Of a stretch of DNA of 64,000 nucleotides, positions 45,235-57,864 are shown in pieces. The position numbers and the translations under genes are program-made. Location: contig NHZP01000081.1 in the NCBI GenBank assembly GCA_003313425.1, positions 62,001-126,000 of the forward strand, read 5' to 3'. The notes beneath the pieces were generated by a model. The model was given only the letters and a program-made list of their open reading frames with translations. It had not been told where the DNA came from and ran no database searches. This DNA is from Pseudopyrenochaeta lycopersici (Eukaryota > Ascomycota > Dothideomycetes > Pleosporales > Pseudopyrenochaetaceae). Each line of letters opens with the position of its first letter. The stretch's first letter is position 1.

Positions 45235-45750
45235 ACACTCCGTGCGCGGGGAGGGGGCTCCCCTCTTTTATATGTCGATGTCTATGCTGTCTTTGCCAAG
45301 AGACACTAGTCCCTAGCAGGCAATAATGTGCCCCTTCCATGCTGTCTACGTTCATAGACCAATCACAGTACTGATTGAGAGAAAAGTGGGCAAGCAGTGA
45401 TCATCTGACCCGCGACGTCCGTGCTCTGCTTTGCTTACAGGGGCTTTTGCCTCTAGCCTCTAAAGAGCCTAACCCTTCGGTACTCCCTCCAGTCGTGGCA
45501 ACGCATACAATGTAAAGTGTCAGGGGTCAAGGAGCGCAAGGCTCCTGACCACTTGACAACTTTCTAGTGAAAGGAATCATATATAGGCGGTTCGCCACAC
45601 TAGAAAGTTGAGTCGGGGCCTGTGCCCCCTCCATGCGCCACACTCCATGTGACCCAACGTGACTTCCAGCCACAACAAAATCGGACTTACGCATTTTTTG
45701 AAAAATAATTTTCAATGTTCCATCCCAGGGCGTCCACACCCTTACCAAAT
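45235..45750 (-). repeat. Cassette control region 29
   Basis: Palindrome at 45557-45610, loop GGCGGTTCGCC. Distance to next 1566 bp. Confidence 0.85.
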
Positions 45751-45935
45751 TCAGCCTACGCCAACAGCAACGATTGTTCCAAAAACACCACTCCATGCCT
45801 AAAAATACTGCGTCCAACAAAAACCTCAGGTATTTCAAAAAGTACTATAAGACAATACTATTAGCCATACACGGACTACACCAATATCAATCCCAATACT
45901 ACACAAACGTACCTGTGCATATCCACCTATCTACG

Positions 45936-46752
45936 CTACACGTATTGAACAAAATAAGGGTCTCCAAGATAACCAAAACCATCATCTAAGCATTTAAGCC
46001 AGTTCTGTCCTGATGGTTGTATTTCTCCTACCGCATCGCTAATCCCAGCGAACCAGTCAAGCTTTCCAAACGCCCATACACGGGAAAATCCATCTAAGCG
46101 AACAAACCTCGATGAAATCCGGTGTGCACACACACAAGGCTCACACTGTGTGTAGAAGGTACATGCGCAGTCGACCCGCGTACTATAGTACCCGAAGCGC
46201 AGTCGATAGAACAACGCCTCCACATCTTCGATATCCAGCCTCTCCCCCGACGGCGTTGCGATAAGAGGTAAAATGCGCTGCAAAAGCACATCAAAGGCCT
46301 CTACCGAAAGCTCCGCAAACACAACAGAACTCCGCACTTGATCCCTGGCCAGGGTATCCACCTTGAGCACAAGGACCGACTGTGCTCTACCGCCTCGTTC
46401 ACAGAACTCCTTGTAGTCTTCCAGACACTCTGTATGGTCCCAAGAAACGCATTCGCTAGGAAGGCATCCGCTCTCCTTGGTGAGCCACCAAGATTGTTTT
46501 CCCGACAGTTCCACATGAACGGTAAGAGAAACAGAGTCCTCCACAAACTCTGTCATCATGTTAGTTGGGGAGGGCCCAACCTGAGAAAAGAAGTAGATAC
46601 CTACTAGGAATGTGCCTCCGCACCTCTTGAATGTTTGCCGCTGTCCCAGCGAAGGGGGAGCCCCTCTGACCCGGCAGAAGCGTGTCCAGTGACAGTAAAT
46701 GACCGTCACCTGTAACCTCTACAGTACTGCCCTGTCCCAGGAGCGACCCCAT
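45936..46752 (-). CDS. KESG-family two-exon protein (cassette 29)
   Basis: 253 aa. Exons 46752-46605 and 46549-45936, intron 55 nt (GTAGGT donor, CTAACATGATGACAG acceptor region). Motifs: G-S-P-F-A-G-T in exon 1; W-W-L-T-K-E-S-G, C-V-S-W-D-H-T-E-C-L, C-A-C-T-F-Y-T-Q-C-E-P-C, W-F-A-G-I-S-D-A-V-G in exon 2. About 13 residues longer at the C-terminus than most members. ATG in a GCGA-TGGGG-TCGC hairpin. Confidence 0.85.
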
Positions 46753-46804
46753 CGCATTGTAAAAGCAAATAATAAAAGAGAATGTTCATTCCCTACAAAC
46801 AGTA

Positions 46805-47310
46805 ACACTCCGTGAACGGGGAAGGGGCTCCCCTCTTATATATCGATGTCCATGCTATCTTCGCCAAGACCACCTAGTCCCTAGATAGCAGAGCGCTGCT
46901 CCCTCCATGTCTCTATGTACATAGACCAATCAGACTAAAGATCTGAGAAAATGTGGGCAAGCAGTGATCAGATGATCAGCACGCGCCCGTGCTCTGCGTT
47001 GCTTACTAAGTGCATGCCCCTAAACTAATTCTAGTTTACCGCTTCGCTACTCGTTCCACTCGCCGGCCCTGCTTAATTGTAAAGTGACAAGGGTAGGCAG
47101 CACGAGGCTGCCGACCACTTGACAACTTTCTAGTGAAAGGAATCATATATAGGCAGAACGCCACACTAGAAAGTTGAGGATGGGCCCGTGCCCTCTTCGC
47201 GCCACACCTCCATGTGACCTGGGATCGCCTCCAGCCACAACAAAATTGGACTTAGCCAATTTTTTATTTTTTTCTGAGAGATGGTGTTCCATCCTAAGGG
47301 CTCCCACACC
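46805..47310 (-). repeat. Cassette control region 30
   Basis: Palindrome at 47123-47176, loop GGCAGAACGCC (unique allele). Distance to next 1565 bp. Confidence 0.85.
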
Positions 47311-47543
47311 CTTACTGACGAAGCTGCGCACCACAAATTCTGATTTGTTGTTCCTACTACCGTACAACCCCTACATAATAAGGTTAGTATATATTACAAT
47401 ATATAGTAACTTTGTATTCAAGAGAAATAAAAAATTCATACTATACAACGTGTACTCATTATTAAAAAATGTATACCTATACACATAGATCCAACGTCCA
47501 CCCTTCTCTTACCAAGATATAACACTGACAGACTACATCGTGG

Positions 47544-48334
47544 TTACGACCATCCACGACAGGAGAGCCACTCAACGCCGTCGGGTTGTACTTTTCCTAC
47601 GGCATCGCTGAGTCCAGCAAACCAACTTATCCTTGCCGGCCACCATAAACGATGGAATCGGTCTACCCAAACGAACCTTCGTGACTGGTAACGTACCGAC
47701 GCGCAAGGCTCACACCTACTGTTACCAGTACACACGCAGTCCACCCGCGTACTATAGTACCCACGATCAAACGACTTGAACACTGTAGTAACAACAGAGA
47801 TATCCGCCGTCTCGCCGGAGGGCAATACGAGAAGAGGTAAAATGCGCTGCACAACCACCTCCAGTGCCAGCGAAGACAGCTGAGCAAAAGTAACATGGCT
47901 CCGCACCACCCCATCCTGATCGAGCGCCTCCACTTTGAGGACAAGAAGCGCCTGCCGGGTTGCCCCCTGTACACAACGTTCCTTGTGGTAGTTTAAACAC
48001 TCCGTATGCTGTTCCTCCACACACTCGGTAGGAAGGCGTCCGCTCTCCTTAGTAATCCAACATGTTTGTCTGCCCGACACATCCTCACAGAATGTGAGAG
48101 AAATACCACGTTCCATAAACACTGTACTCATGTCAGATGGGCTCCACAACTGACATCTCCAACGAAGAAAAGACATAACTTACGGGGCACGTGATCTCTC
48201 ACGCCTTGCCGCTCTGCCTCTGTCCCTACAGACACCGCGCAAGAAGATCCTTCCTGCAACCCATCTACGATAGATGGGAACATGGCTGTGCTGGCGGACC
48301 CCGCAACGGCCTGCACTCCCTGTGGCGACTCCAT
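47544..48334 (-). CDS. KESG-family two-exon protein (cassette 30)
   Basis: 242 aa. Exons 48334-48184 and 48121-47544, intron 62 nt (GTAAGT donor, ATCTGACATGAGTACAG acceptor region). Exon 2 begins L-F-M-E-R-G-I-S-L-T as in cassette 17 and carries C-W-I-T-K-E-S-G (first Trp is Cys), C-V-E-E-Q-H-T-E-C-L, C-V-C-T-G-N-S-R-C-E-P-C and W-F-A-G-L-S-D-A-V-G. It is a mosaic: some parts resemble cassette 17, its C-terminal end resembles cassette 13. Confidence 0.85.
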
Positions 48335-48369
48335 CGCAAAGTAGACGAAAAGCGTCCCTTAAGTAAATG

Positions 48370-48860
48370 CAACACTCCGTGAACACAGCTCCCCTGTTCT
48401 TGTTATATACATCTCTGTCTTATGCAATGCCAAGAGATGCTAGTCCCTAGGGAGCACCGGAGTGCCCCGTCCCTATGTCTACGTTCATAGACCAATCAAA
48501 TGATTGATTGAAAGAAATGAGGCAAAGCAGCGTCATCTGACTCACACGGTCCGTGCTTCGCGTTGCTTACCGGGGCTTTTGCCATTAAACTACAAGTAGT
48601 CTACCGCTTCGCTACTCGTTCCACTCGTTGGCAACGCATACGTGTAAAGTGTCCAGGGTCTCCAGCACGAGGCTGGTGACCACTTGACAACTTTCTAGTG
48701 AAAGGAATCATATATAGGCTGCGCCACACTAGAAAAGTTGAGTCGTGGCTGAAAAATTTTTCAGCACCCCGGTAAAACGTGACCTCCAGCCACAGCAAAA
48801 ATGGACTTACGCATTTTTCGAGAGGTTTGATGTTCCATCTGAAGGGCTCCCACCCTTACT
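48370..48860 (-). repeat. Cassette control region 31
   Basis: Palindrome at 48688-48740, loop GGCTGCGCC with extra A. Equals region 24 only from the palindrome rightward. Distance to next 1597 bp. Confidence 0.85.
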
Positions 48861-49128
48861 GACCGAGCTCCGCACTACAATTTCTTCATTGTTCTTACTA
48901 CTATGCAGAATCTGTACAACATAATTAATTTGTGTTACAATATATACGGATTTTTTTTTTTTTTTAAAAAAAGAAACAGGAAATAAAATACCTATACCAT
49001 GAGACAGGTACTTACCATTCCAAGCTATACAACTTCGTATACATCGACTCAACACCTATATCTATAGGTATAAAGGACCACCCCTCTTTAATTACAATAG
49101 AGTACTGCCACTCCATGAGCCACATAAA

Positions 49129-49922
49129 CTACATCCTACTTGGACAAGTCAGCCAGTCAACACCATGCGGCTGTACTACTCCAACTGCATTGGTAACACC
49201 GCTCCACCAGTTACACCCTGTACATAAGAATAGATTATCAAATCTACTGATCCAAAGGAACCTCCGCGAAGTATGGCTTACAAACCCACAAGGCTCACAC
49301 CTTCTCTGCAGCGTACAGGCGCAGTCCACGCACGTACTGTACCACCCATGGTTCAACATAATGAACAATCTGTTCTCAAATAGGGCATTTGCCAACTGCC
49401 CCTCCGGCAATGCAAGAAGAGGGATAACGCGCTCCACCAGCACATCCAGTGCCACTACTGAGAGCTGAGCAAAAACAACGAAACTCCATACACGCCCATG
49501 GGCCGGTGCATCCACCTTAAGAACCAGGAGCGACTGCTGTGCGGCTCCCGAAACACAACCTTCCTTGTGACCTTCTAGACACTCCATGTGGTGTTGTTCC
49601 ACACACTCGGCAGGAAAGCGTCCACTCTCTTTGGTAATCCACCAAGATCGCCTACGCGAAAGACCTACGTAGACAGTAAGGGACATCCCATACTCCACAA
49701 ACTCTGTGATGATGTTAGTCGGGGCCCTCCCCCAACTTCTTCCGTGTCTAGGGAAAAGGCAAGACACTGACTGGGCACGTGATCTCTCACGCCTTCAAAC
49801 TCCATGGGCGTCTCTACAGACAATGTACAGGAACTTCCTTCCTGTATCCTATCTATTGCAGATAGAAAGGTGGATGTGCTAGTGGTCCCCACATCAGCAC
49901 CCTGCCCGACACGCGACTCCAT
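49129..49922 (-). CDS. KESG-family protein, copy of cassette 24 (cassette 31)
   Basis: Identical product to 38070-38863, offset 11059. Exons 49922-49772 and 49703-49129. First gene of the four-cassette duplicated block. Confidence 0.85.
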
Positions 49923-49967
49923 CGCAATATAGCAGTAGAACAAAAGAAAACACTACATAATGTAGGA

Positions 49968-50490
49968 CACATCCGTGAAAACAGATCCTCTGTTGTTCTT
50001 ATATAGACATGTCCATGCTATCTCTGCCAAGACACACTAGTCCCTAGCAGGCAGAGGGCAGCCCATTCCATGACTCTATATTCATAGTCCAATCAGAAGC
50101 CTGATTAAATAAAATGTGGGTAACCTGAGATCAGATGACCCGCACAGTCCGTGCTTCGTGTTACTTACCAGGGCTCTTGCCTCTAGCCTCTAAAGAGCCT
50201 AACCCTTCGGTACTCCCTCCAGTCGCGGGCAAAGCTTAGAGTAAAGCCGTCGTGGTCCCGAGCGCAAGGCTCTCGACCACTTGACAACTTTCTAGTGAAA
50301 GGAATCATATATAGGCGGAACGCCACACTAGAAAGTTGTCGTGGCTGGGGAGTGACCTCCCCGCACACCAAGGAATGCCTGAACGGCATGTACCTCCAGA
50401 ACCGCGCTAAACTGCGCACAGGGCAACTGACAACTTTTTTTTGCGCCACACCCTGGAGCACTTCGTGATTTTTTTTTGGTTTTTTTTCCA
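49968..50490 (-). repeat. Cassette control region 32
   Basis: Palindrome at 50285-50338, loop GGCGGAACGCC; copy of region 25. Distance to next 1583 bp. Confidence 0.85.
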
Positions 50491-50608
50491 AAATACTGCA
50501 CGCAAATAGTAACTACTACCAACCACGCTTCCCTCTGTGCACGCACCCTAACCTGAAGAACAATACTATACTACACACATCAGCTTCACTAACAATAAAA
50601 TCTAAACC

Positions 50609-51366
50609 CTACGTACCGGCTATCTCCAGACATTCGCGCACGTCTACGAGGGGCGGAAGCATGACGAGTAGAGCGTTCTCATCGCAGTCTACCATACAAC
50701 CACATACGTACGACAAACCATGTTCTACTAATAGTAAGCGACCCTAACTCTCACACAAATGCATCGTTCTCCTACCAGCGAATAACAATACCGTGCGCTC
50801 CCTACCCCCACACGCTCCGCAGTGAATAGTGCACGCTAAAAAACAGCAGGAAAATGCTATACACTCTGTAGGAACAGGTGGATGGCTAACACGAGCTTGC
50901 CACCAGCCACAGCACTACAACGCCATAGAATACAAGAACAACACTTGTATACGCACGTCGCCTCCGCCCAAAAGACGTGACAGGATAGCTGAGCACAAGC
51001 AGGATCCAGAGTAGTCCCCATACCTGATAGACCACCGCCAACCATGCTAAAAGCGCCCCGAGGCCACCTAACCGGGCGCTACAGCTCCACATAAGACCAA
51101 CTTGGTCAAACACAGCAAGAAGAACGAACGCGCTGCTTACCACCACCACCGTGACCACGCTCCACGTGACTGCAAGCCGAACACGGGCAAGACCCTAACC
51201 TGTCGTCAGCGGACTCACACGCCGGGTACAAAGCTCCACTGTAACAAACCAGCCGCCTCCGTCGAAGCCTGCGATAGACACGGCCCGCTGTCCACAGCAG
51301 CCACACTAAAAGGCCTCCTTGGGCATAAGCAAGGGCTGCAACCCATAGCAACACCGCATCGTCCAT
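50609..51366 (-). CDS. Multi-exon small membrane protein, copy of cassette 25 (cassette 32)
   Basis: Identical to the gene at 39550-40307, offset 11059, including the frame change after the Cys-rich stretch and the last exon with the KESG-like opening. Because the copies are identical they do not help decide the exon structure. Confidence 0.5.
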
Positions 51367-51539
51367 ACCGTACTTAACCAAGTACCTAGAGCGTCACCAA
51401 CGCACGTCGAAATCCGACAATACTTCGCCCAACGGCTCCTTCGTAACTGGCACACTGCCAGCTAAGTAGTGGAACACTCCACAACAACAGGCCCACTAGC
51501 CAGGCTGATCCTCAGCAGGGTACCAACCTGTTCTAATGA

Positions 51540-52050
51540 ACATCACACTCCGTGAGCGGGGGGAGGGCCTTCCCCCCCTTATATATATACCTATCCAGCC
51601 CTTGCGCGACGCCAAGACCACCTAGTCCCTAGATGGCAGAGTCCTGCACACTCCCTGCTGTCCATATTCATAGACCAATTAGATCAAAGATCAAAGAAAT
51701 CAGGCTCAGCAACGTCATCTGACAACATATCCATGTCATGCTGCGCTTACTAAGTGCATTGCCCCTAAACTACGAGTAGTTTAACGTTCCACTGCCCACT
51801 CCGTAGGCGGCCAAAGCTTACAGGTAAAGCCGTCGTGGTCCCGAGCGCAAGGCTCTCGACCACTTGACAACTTTCTAGTGAAAGGAATCATATATAGGCG
51901 GTTCGCCACACTAGAAAGTTGAGTCGGGGCCCGTGCACCCCCGAGCCACAGCCCCCAGCGTGACTCTGCATGGCCTCCAGCCACAGGGAAATCGGACTTA
52001 GCCAATTTTTTTTTGAAGAGTGATGTTCCATCCCTAGGGTGCCCACACCC
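51540..52050 (-). repeat. Cassette control region 33
   Basis: Palindrome at 51868-51921, loop GGCGGTTCGCC; copy of region 26. Distance to next 1577 bp. Confidence 0.85.
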
Positions 52051-52229
52051 TTCCTGACTGACCTCCGCAACATAACATGTACTATCCATTAGAGTAACAC
52101 TTTTATTGTTTACACAATTACTGATAAATATAACTGATATACAGTAAAACAACTACACAAAACCAGAAATAGATTTTAAAAAACTTAATTATGGCCTTCA
52201 ACGTAGGAAAATTCTTCCTAAGTTCCACA

Positions 52230-52965
52230 TCATCTACTAAACTTCAAGCCACTGCTCTCTGTCTTCGCAGGTAAAACGCGCACCCACTTATGCACATTCC
52301 CTGAAGCTGCTCCACAACTACCGTCTTCTCCACCAGTAACACGGGGACGAAGACACAATACACAACCTGTACATGCCCTCAAGAAAACACGGTTTTTTAA
52401 CTCCATGCGAAACCTGGCACTAGAGAGCCAGGTACTACACTCCGTCTCCCCGCAATTACCTACGGCGACTGGTATACACATAGCATGCCTAACAAGTAAA
52501 GGCAATACACATCTACCCAGATCACGTAGCGCTGCTACAGACAGCTCTGATGCAAACACATCAAATGTGGGATTCGAAAAACAGCAGGCATGGTACTGTA
52601 CACGCACTACCAATGCAGGGCTTACAAACCCGCCGTACGCTCCACGCGACACCGGTCGGACTCTATACAGGACCTTCCCAGTATTCTGCACCTCACACAG
52701 AACACATAGACGAAAATCCCTTAACACTGCTCCACAGTTAGTAAACACCTTACATACAACACCACATACGTGTACCTTTTACGTGCCTTTCCAGCGCCAC
52801 CAGAACGGTCTCCCTTGGGGAACTGCCACAGCTTCTCTGCATGCAATCCTTGATAACAAAATTCCCTACTTCCTGGCTCCGCTGCAGAATCTCAGAGAGG
52901 CTTGGCCTGCTCTTACAACCGCAGCCCCCTAAAGCGCCTCCAGCGACAACACAACCACATTCCAT
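52230..52965 (-). CDS. Divergent KESG relative, copy of cassette 26 (cassette 33)
   Basis: Identical product to 41171-41906, offset 11059. Exons 52965-52776 and 52726-52230. Confidence 0.75.
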
Positions 52966-53103
52966 GACAAGCAATACTGGTTATACCTGCTCCACAGCTG
53001 TATACCACACTGTCCGGCTTATAACAATAGAATTTGTCCTACAAATAGAGGTGAGTCTCACCACAAAAGAAAAGAGCACAAAGTCCCTTAGAAGCGTGCA
53101 ACA

Positions 53104-53635
53104 CATCCGTGCTAACAGCAGAGACGCTGTTGTAGTTATATAGATATCCACCTCCTCTCGCCAGGAGCACCTAGTCCCCAGTTGGCAACATGGTGCCCAT
53201 TCCATGAATCTATGTTCATAGCCCAATCAGTACTCTGATTGAGAGGGTGGTGGGGGCAGGAATGCCACCCACGTGCCCACTACGATCAGATGATCTCGCG
53301 CTACGTCCGTGCGCTAGCGGGCTTACTAGTGCTTATGCCCCCAAACTACAAGTAGTTTGACGCGTCCGCTTCTCGTTCCACTCGTTGGCAAAGCTTACAG
53401 TAAAGTGTCAGGGGTCAAGGAGCGCAAGGCTCCTGACCACTTGACAACTTTCTAGTGAAAGGAATCATATATAGCACTCGAAAGTTGTCGGAGGGGGCCC
53501 GTGCCCCAACATGACCCATGTCTGCGCTCCCCGCGCCACAGCTAACGTGACCCTGCGTGACTGTCAGCCACAGGGAAATTGGACTTAGCCAATTTTTCTG
53601 CAGATTCGATGTTCCATCTGAAGGGCTCCCACCCT
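53104..53635 (-). repeat. Cassette control region 34
   Basis: Palindrome at 53445-53487, GCACTCG form; copy of region 27. Distance to next 1582 bp. Confidence 0.85.
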
Positions 53636-53882
53636 CGATGACTAAGCTCGGCGTCACAAACCCTCTATTATTCTACTCCTATAAAATATACTCAGTATAC
53701 ATTGCTCTACCCAACTCCTATTTTTTTCAGTTTGAAAGAAAAGAAAACTAAAAACATAATGCATACAAGTACTTACTTTTAATTCGTAACCCACTGTTTA
53801 GAATAACTCTACAACAGCAACCTTACCAAAAGAACTACACTTAACGTCATAACTGTACTCTCTTGCATAACAAGAGTACAGA

Positions 53883-54677
53883 CTACAACCTAGAGCGTCC
53901 GCAACTAAGCCAAGGGAGATTAGAAGGCTTTACAACACCGGCTCCGTCACTGAGCCCAGTAAACCACCTATTCTCTCCGCCTAAACGTATCCCACTAAAC
54001 GTATCACAACGAGTAAAACGTGGCTGCCCTTCATACAGCAGTCCACAGTCATCACACTCCATAGTCCAGGTGCACCCGCATCCAACGCTACTGGAAAATC
54101 GCCCTTGATCAAGTGCGTCAAAGAGCGTATCGACCTCCTCCGCCTGCACGAGGTCTCCACGCCGTGTATGAAGATGGCACAGCAAACTGCGCGCCAACAC
54201 ATCCAATGTCTCTACTGACAGCTCTGCAAAGACAACCATACTACGTACAGTAAAGTCCCTCAACAAACTCACCTTCCAGATGAGAAGTGCCTGCCTAGGA
54301 ACACTACGTGCACACAGTTCCTTATAAGCGTTTAAACACCCCGTGTGCTGTTCCTCCACACACTGGGTAGGAAGGCATCCGCTCTCCTTGGTGATCCACC
54401 AAGATACAACCCCATTGAACTTCACATCACACGTGACCGACGCGCCGCACTCCGCCAACGCTACTACTCTGTCAGTTGGGGGACCTCCCCCTAACTAGAA
54501 GAAAGGAAGTATCCACTTACTGTGAATGTGCCTCCGCACCCACTCCATGTGATTGTCAGATGGTGACAATACACGAACAGTAGCCCCTTCAACAAGGCTG
54601 TCCAGCCAACTTCGTACGTGGACACCCAGTACACCAACGTCCATAACCGCGTTACTGCCTCCAGCGTGTGACTCCAT
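53883..54677 (-). CDS. KESG-family protein, copy of cassette 27 (cassette 34)
   Basis: Identical product to 42824-43618, offset 11059. Exons 54677-54521 and 54460-53883. Last gene of the duplicated block. Confidence 0.85.
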
Positions 54678-54708
54678 CACAGTATCGTAAAAGAAGTGTT
54701 CTATAAAA

Positions 54709-55190
54709 ACACACTCCGTAGCAACAGATTCTCTGTTATTATATATAGGCATATCCATCCTGTTCTTTGCCAAGACACGCTAGTCCCTAGAGAGCAGCGG
54801 ACTGCCTAGTCCCTACGTCCATATTCATAGACCAATCAAATGATTGATTGATAAAAAGAGTGGCAACCCATGGTCATCTGACTCACATATCCATGTCATG
54901 CTTTGCTTACCGGGGTCTCTTGCCCTAAACCCCAGGTGGTTTAACGCTTCGCTGTTCCCTCCAGTCACGGCCAGAGCTTAGAGTAAAGCCGTCGTGGTCC
55001 CGAGCGCAAGGCTCCTGACCACTTGACAACTTTCTAGTGAAAGGAATCATATATAGGCAAAACGCCACACTAGAAAGTTGACGTGGCTGAAAAATTTTTC
55101 AGCACCCCGGTAAAACGTGACCTCCAGCCACAGCAAAAATGGACTTACGCATTTTTCTTGAAGGTTTGATGTTCCATCCCAGGGCGCCCA
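54709..55190 (-). repeat. Cassette control region 35
   Basis: Palindrome at 55027-55080, loop GGCAAAACGCC. Identical to region 28 up to TATATAG, then a different allele: right border of the duplication. Distance to next 1585 bp. Confidence 0.85.
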
Positions 55191-55351
55191 CACCCTTACT
55201 GACTGACCTCCGCCCTCAACACACTCCATTGTTCCTGACACAAATACATACATGTATACATCCCTACTACAAAAATATATAGTAGTAATTCAACCCAGAA
55301 TAACCTACTCACAGAGTACAAATTTCCATAATAAGGATCTTCGTTACGCAT

Positions 55352-56017
55352 TTAAAAATTACGTAGAGACCAAATCGAGTACTCAAAAACTACTATAGCT
55401 AATAGAGTACTCAGACGCATCCCATAGAATACTGCATACCCTACTGCCGCTTCACGTTAACGTAACATTACTTACGCAGCCCTACAGCTGCACCAACACA
55501 TCCAGCCCGATAGGCAGCCGCGAGAAACCGCACTTCTGCTAACATGACACGCTCGGAGAGAACATCCGCCAAACGCTTCGCAGTTTCCGCATCCAATGTC
55601 GCAAGGTTCCATCGCTCCATCACATCCCTAAGCACACCTTCGAGATTACCACGCGACACTGGAACAACACTGCGCGATGTAGGTCCCCCGGACGCACCAG
55701 CTCCCGACTGAATGTAGAGTGTTAACACATAGTACAACACAAATACAACAAAAGCACATATCACACACCTCCACTGCGTTATGTGCAGAACCTTGCACGC
55801 TGCCGGGCCCCCCGACAAAGCGAACTCCATTGAACAGATGCGCCGCAACATCTGAACCAGACGAAGGGCCAGCTCCACTACCCCCATTGAAAGCGCCTGG
55901 CCTTCCTTCAGCATTCGCCAAATACCCAGTCGGCCCCGTCGAAGGAGCACGACGACTGTAACCAGCGGTGTCCACCGTAGGCTCATCGCCAGTATAATTG
56001 GTTCCCCAAGTATCCAT
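55352..56017 (-). CDS. Single-pass membrane protein with a frame break (cassette 35)
   Basis: Not recognised. ATG 56017 (M-D-T-W-G-T-N) opens a Gly/Pro/Ser-rich frame. A second frame, which could start by itself at an A-T-G-G-A-G near 55830 (M-E-F-A-L-S-G-G), holds a transmembrane helix (C-V-I-C-A-F-V-V-F-V-L-Y-Y-V-L-T-L-Y-I) and a helical tail (D-A-E-T-A-K-R-L-A-D-V-L-S-E-R-V) ending in this frame at 55468. The two frames overlap around a six-G run near 55813. A GTAAGT at the end of the second frame, with GTTAACG and GCGGCAG downstream, suggests a further exon to 55352. Whether this is one gene with a frameshift or two overlapping starts is open. Confidence 0.5.
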
Positions 56018-56369
56018 ACTCAACAAACGTCCGTATTACCGTTGTAGTCTCTTTATTCGCTACACAAAGAAAGAATGGGAAAAGATCCTTCGATGCCTTC
56101 CCAAAAACCGCGCAAACGCTCCACTTTAAGACGCGTGGAAAAGAGAGCCGCGCCGCACAGCACCACCTTCCGCAAAGACAACTTTCATTGTCCAGGGTAC
56201 ATGCCCTCTCCAAGACGGCACTCCATGCCAACAGAGGACCGAAAATGGTCCCACGGAGACAAACAATAAGCGCTACCACGCCGCACGCATGTGCAACCAC
56301 GCCGCGCACACGCGCCAACTCAACAACATTGCCTCCGCAACAAAGGTACGACCCGCGGTATGAGCGCGG

Positions 56370-56790
56370 CTGGGCAGCCCACTCCATGACGTCTATGGCC
56401 ATAGACAAAGATGAAAGAAATTGGGGCCAAGCGTGCCCCCCAAATGCAACCCATGGTCAGATGACCCGCACTGTCCGTGCTTTGTATTGCTTACAGGGGT
56501 CTTTGCCCCTAGCCTACAAGTAGTCTAACCCTTCGGTACTCCCTCCAGTCGTGGGCAAAGCTTACAGGTAAAGTGTCCAGGGTCTCCAGCGCAAGGCTGG
56601 TGACCACTTGACAACTTTCTAGTGAAAGGAATCATATATAGGCAAAACGCCACACTAGAAAGTTGAGGGAGGGTCTGTGCGCGAAATCCGCGCCACACCC
56701 AGCTGACCCAACGTGCCCTCCAGCCACAACAAAATTGGACATAGCCAATTTTTGAGAGATGGTGTTCCATCCTGAGGGCTCCCACCCTTA
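56370..56790 (-). repeat. Cassette control region 36 (shortened)
   Basis: Palindrome at 56612-56665, loop GGCAAAACGCC. Lacks the TATA-proximal hairpins; CCAAT side reduced to ATGGCCATAGAC. Distance to next 1570 bp. Confidence 0.8.
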
Positions 56791-57038
56791 CTGACTGACC
56801 TCCGCCATACAAATTCTTTACTACTCATACTACTGTAGTTAGCACAGATTCATACAGTATACAATGACTTTATTTTAACAAAAAATAAAAAAATTCGATA
56901 CACAATCGTTACTTACAATTACCAAATATACCCAAACAAATTATCTCCATAAATATGCTAGGCACCCATCTCCTACTGAGATATATTATTACCATTACAT
57001 GGACACAGGGACTAGGTAATCTTACCATCACGATATTC

Positions 57039-57830
57039 TTACCAAGAACGAGTGCAACTCAACCAGTTCCTGCCAGACGGTAGTACTGCTCCCACAGCGT
57101 CACTGATCCCAGTAAACCAGTAACACTTCCCGAATGGCCTTACCCCAGAAAACCCATTCAAACGAAGAAACCTCGATGAAATCCGGTGCGCACACACACA
57201 AGGCTGACAGATTCTGTACAAAGTACACGCGCAATCCACCCGCGTACTATAGTACCCAATGCTTAAAAACTGCATTAGTCCCTCCATGCTTACAGCATCT
57301 ACAACTTGCCCACCAGGCAATCTAATTCTAGGCAGTACCCGCTGTACGACAACATCCAGTGTCTCTAGGGAGAGCTTCGCAAATATAACACGGCTCCGCA
57401 CCACGCCATTCCAACTCGTATCCACCTTGAGGACAAGAAGCGCCTGCTGGGTACCCCCCGAGGCACTGAGTTCCTGGTAATCCTCAAAACACTCCATGCG
57501 TTGTTGTTCGGTACATTGACGGGGAAGGCGTCCGCTCTCCTTGGTAATCGACCAAGCTTGTCTTCCCGACGCATCAACATACGCCATGAGAGAGACATGC
57601 TGCTCCACCAGCACTGTGATGACGTTAGTTGGGCATCGGCCAACCTATCGTGTGTCTAGGGGAAAAGAAAAACACTGACTGTGCACGTGATCTCTCACGC
57701 GTTGCAGTTCCACAGCTGTCTCTACAGACAATGAACAGGAACTCCCTTCCTGTAACTGACGCACAATAGATAAGAAGCTTATGGTAGCACTGGCTCCCGC
57801 CATAGTGCCCTGTCCAGAGCGCGACTCCAT
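57039..57830 (-). CDS. KESG-family two-exon protein (cassette 36)
   Basis: 241 aa. Exons 57830-57680 and 57613-57039, intron 66 nt (GTCAGT donor, CTAACGTCATCACAG acceptor region). Motifs: A-W-S-I-T-K-E-S-G (second Trp is Ser), C-T-E-Q-Q-R-M-E-C-F (His replaced by Arg), C-A-C-T-L-Y-R-I-C-Q-P-C, W-F-T-G-I-S-D-A-V-G. Exon 1 resembles cassette 24; the C-terminal 60 codons match cassette 11 almost exactly. ATG in a GCGA-TGGAG-TCGC hairpin. Confidence 0.85.
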
Positions 57831-57864
57831 CGCATGTGTAGTAAAAAAACTACATATTGTAAAA

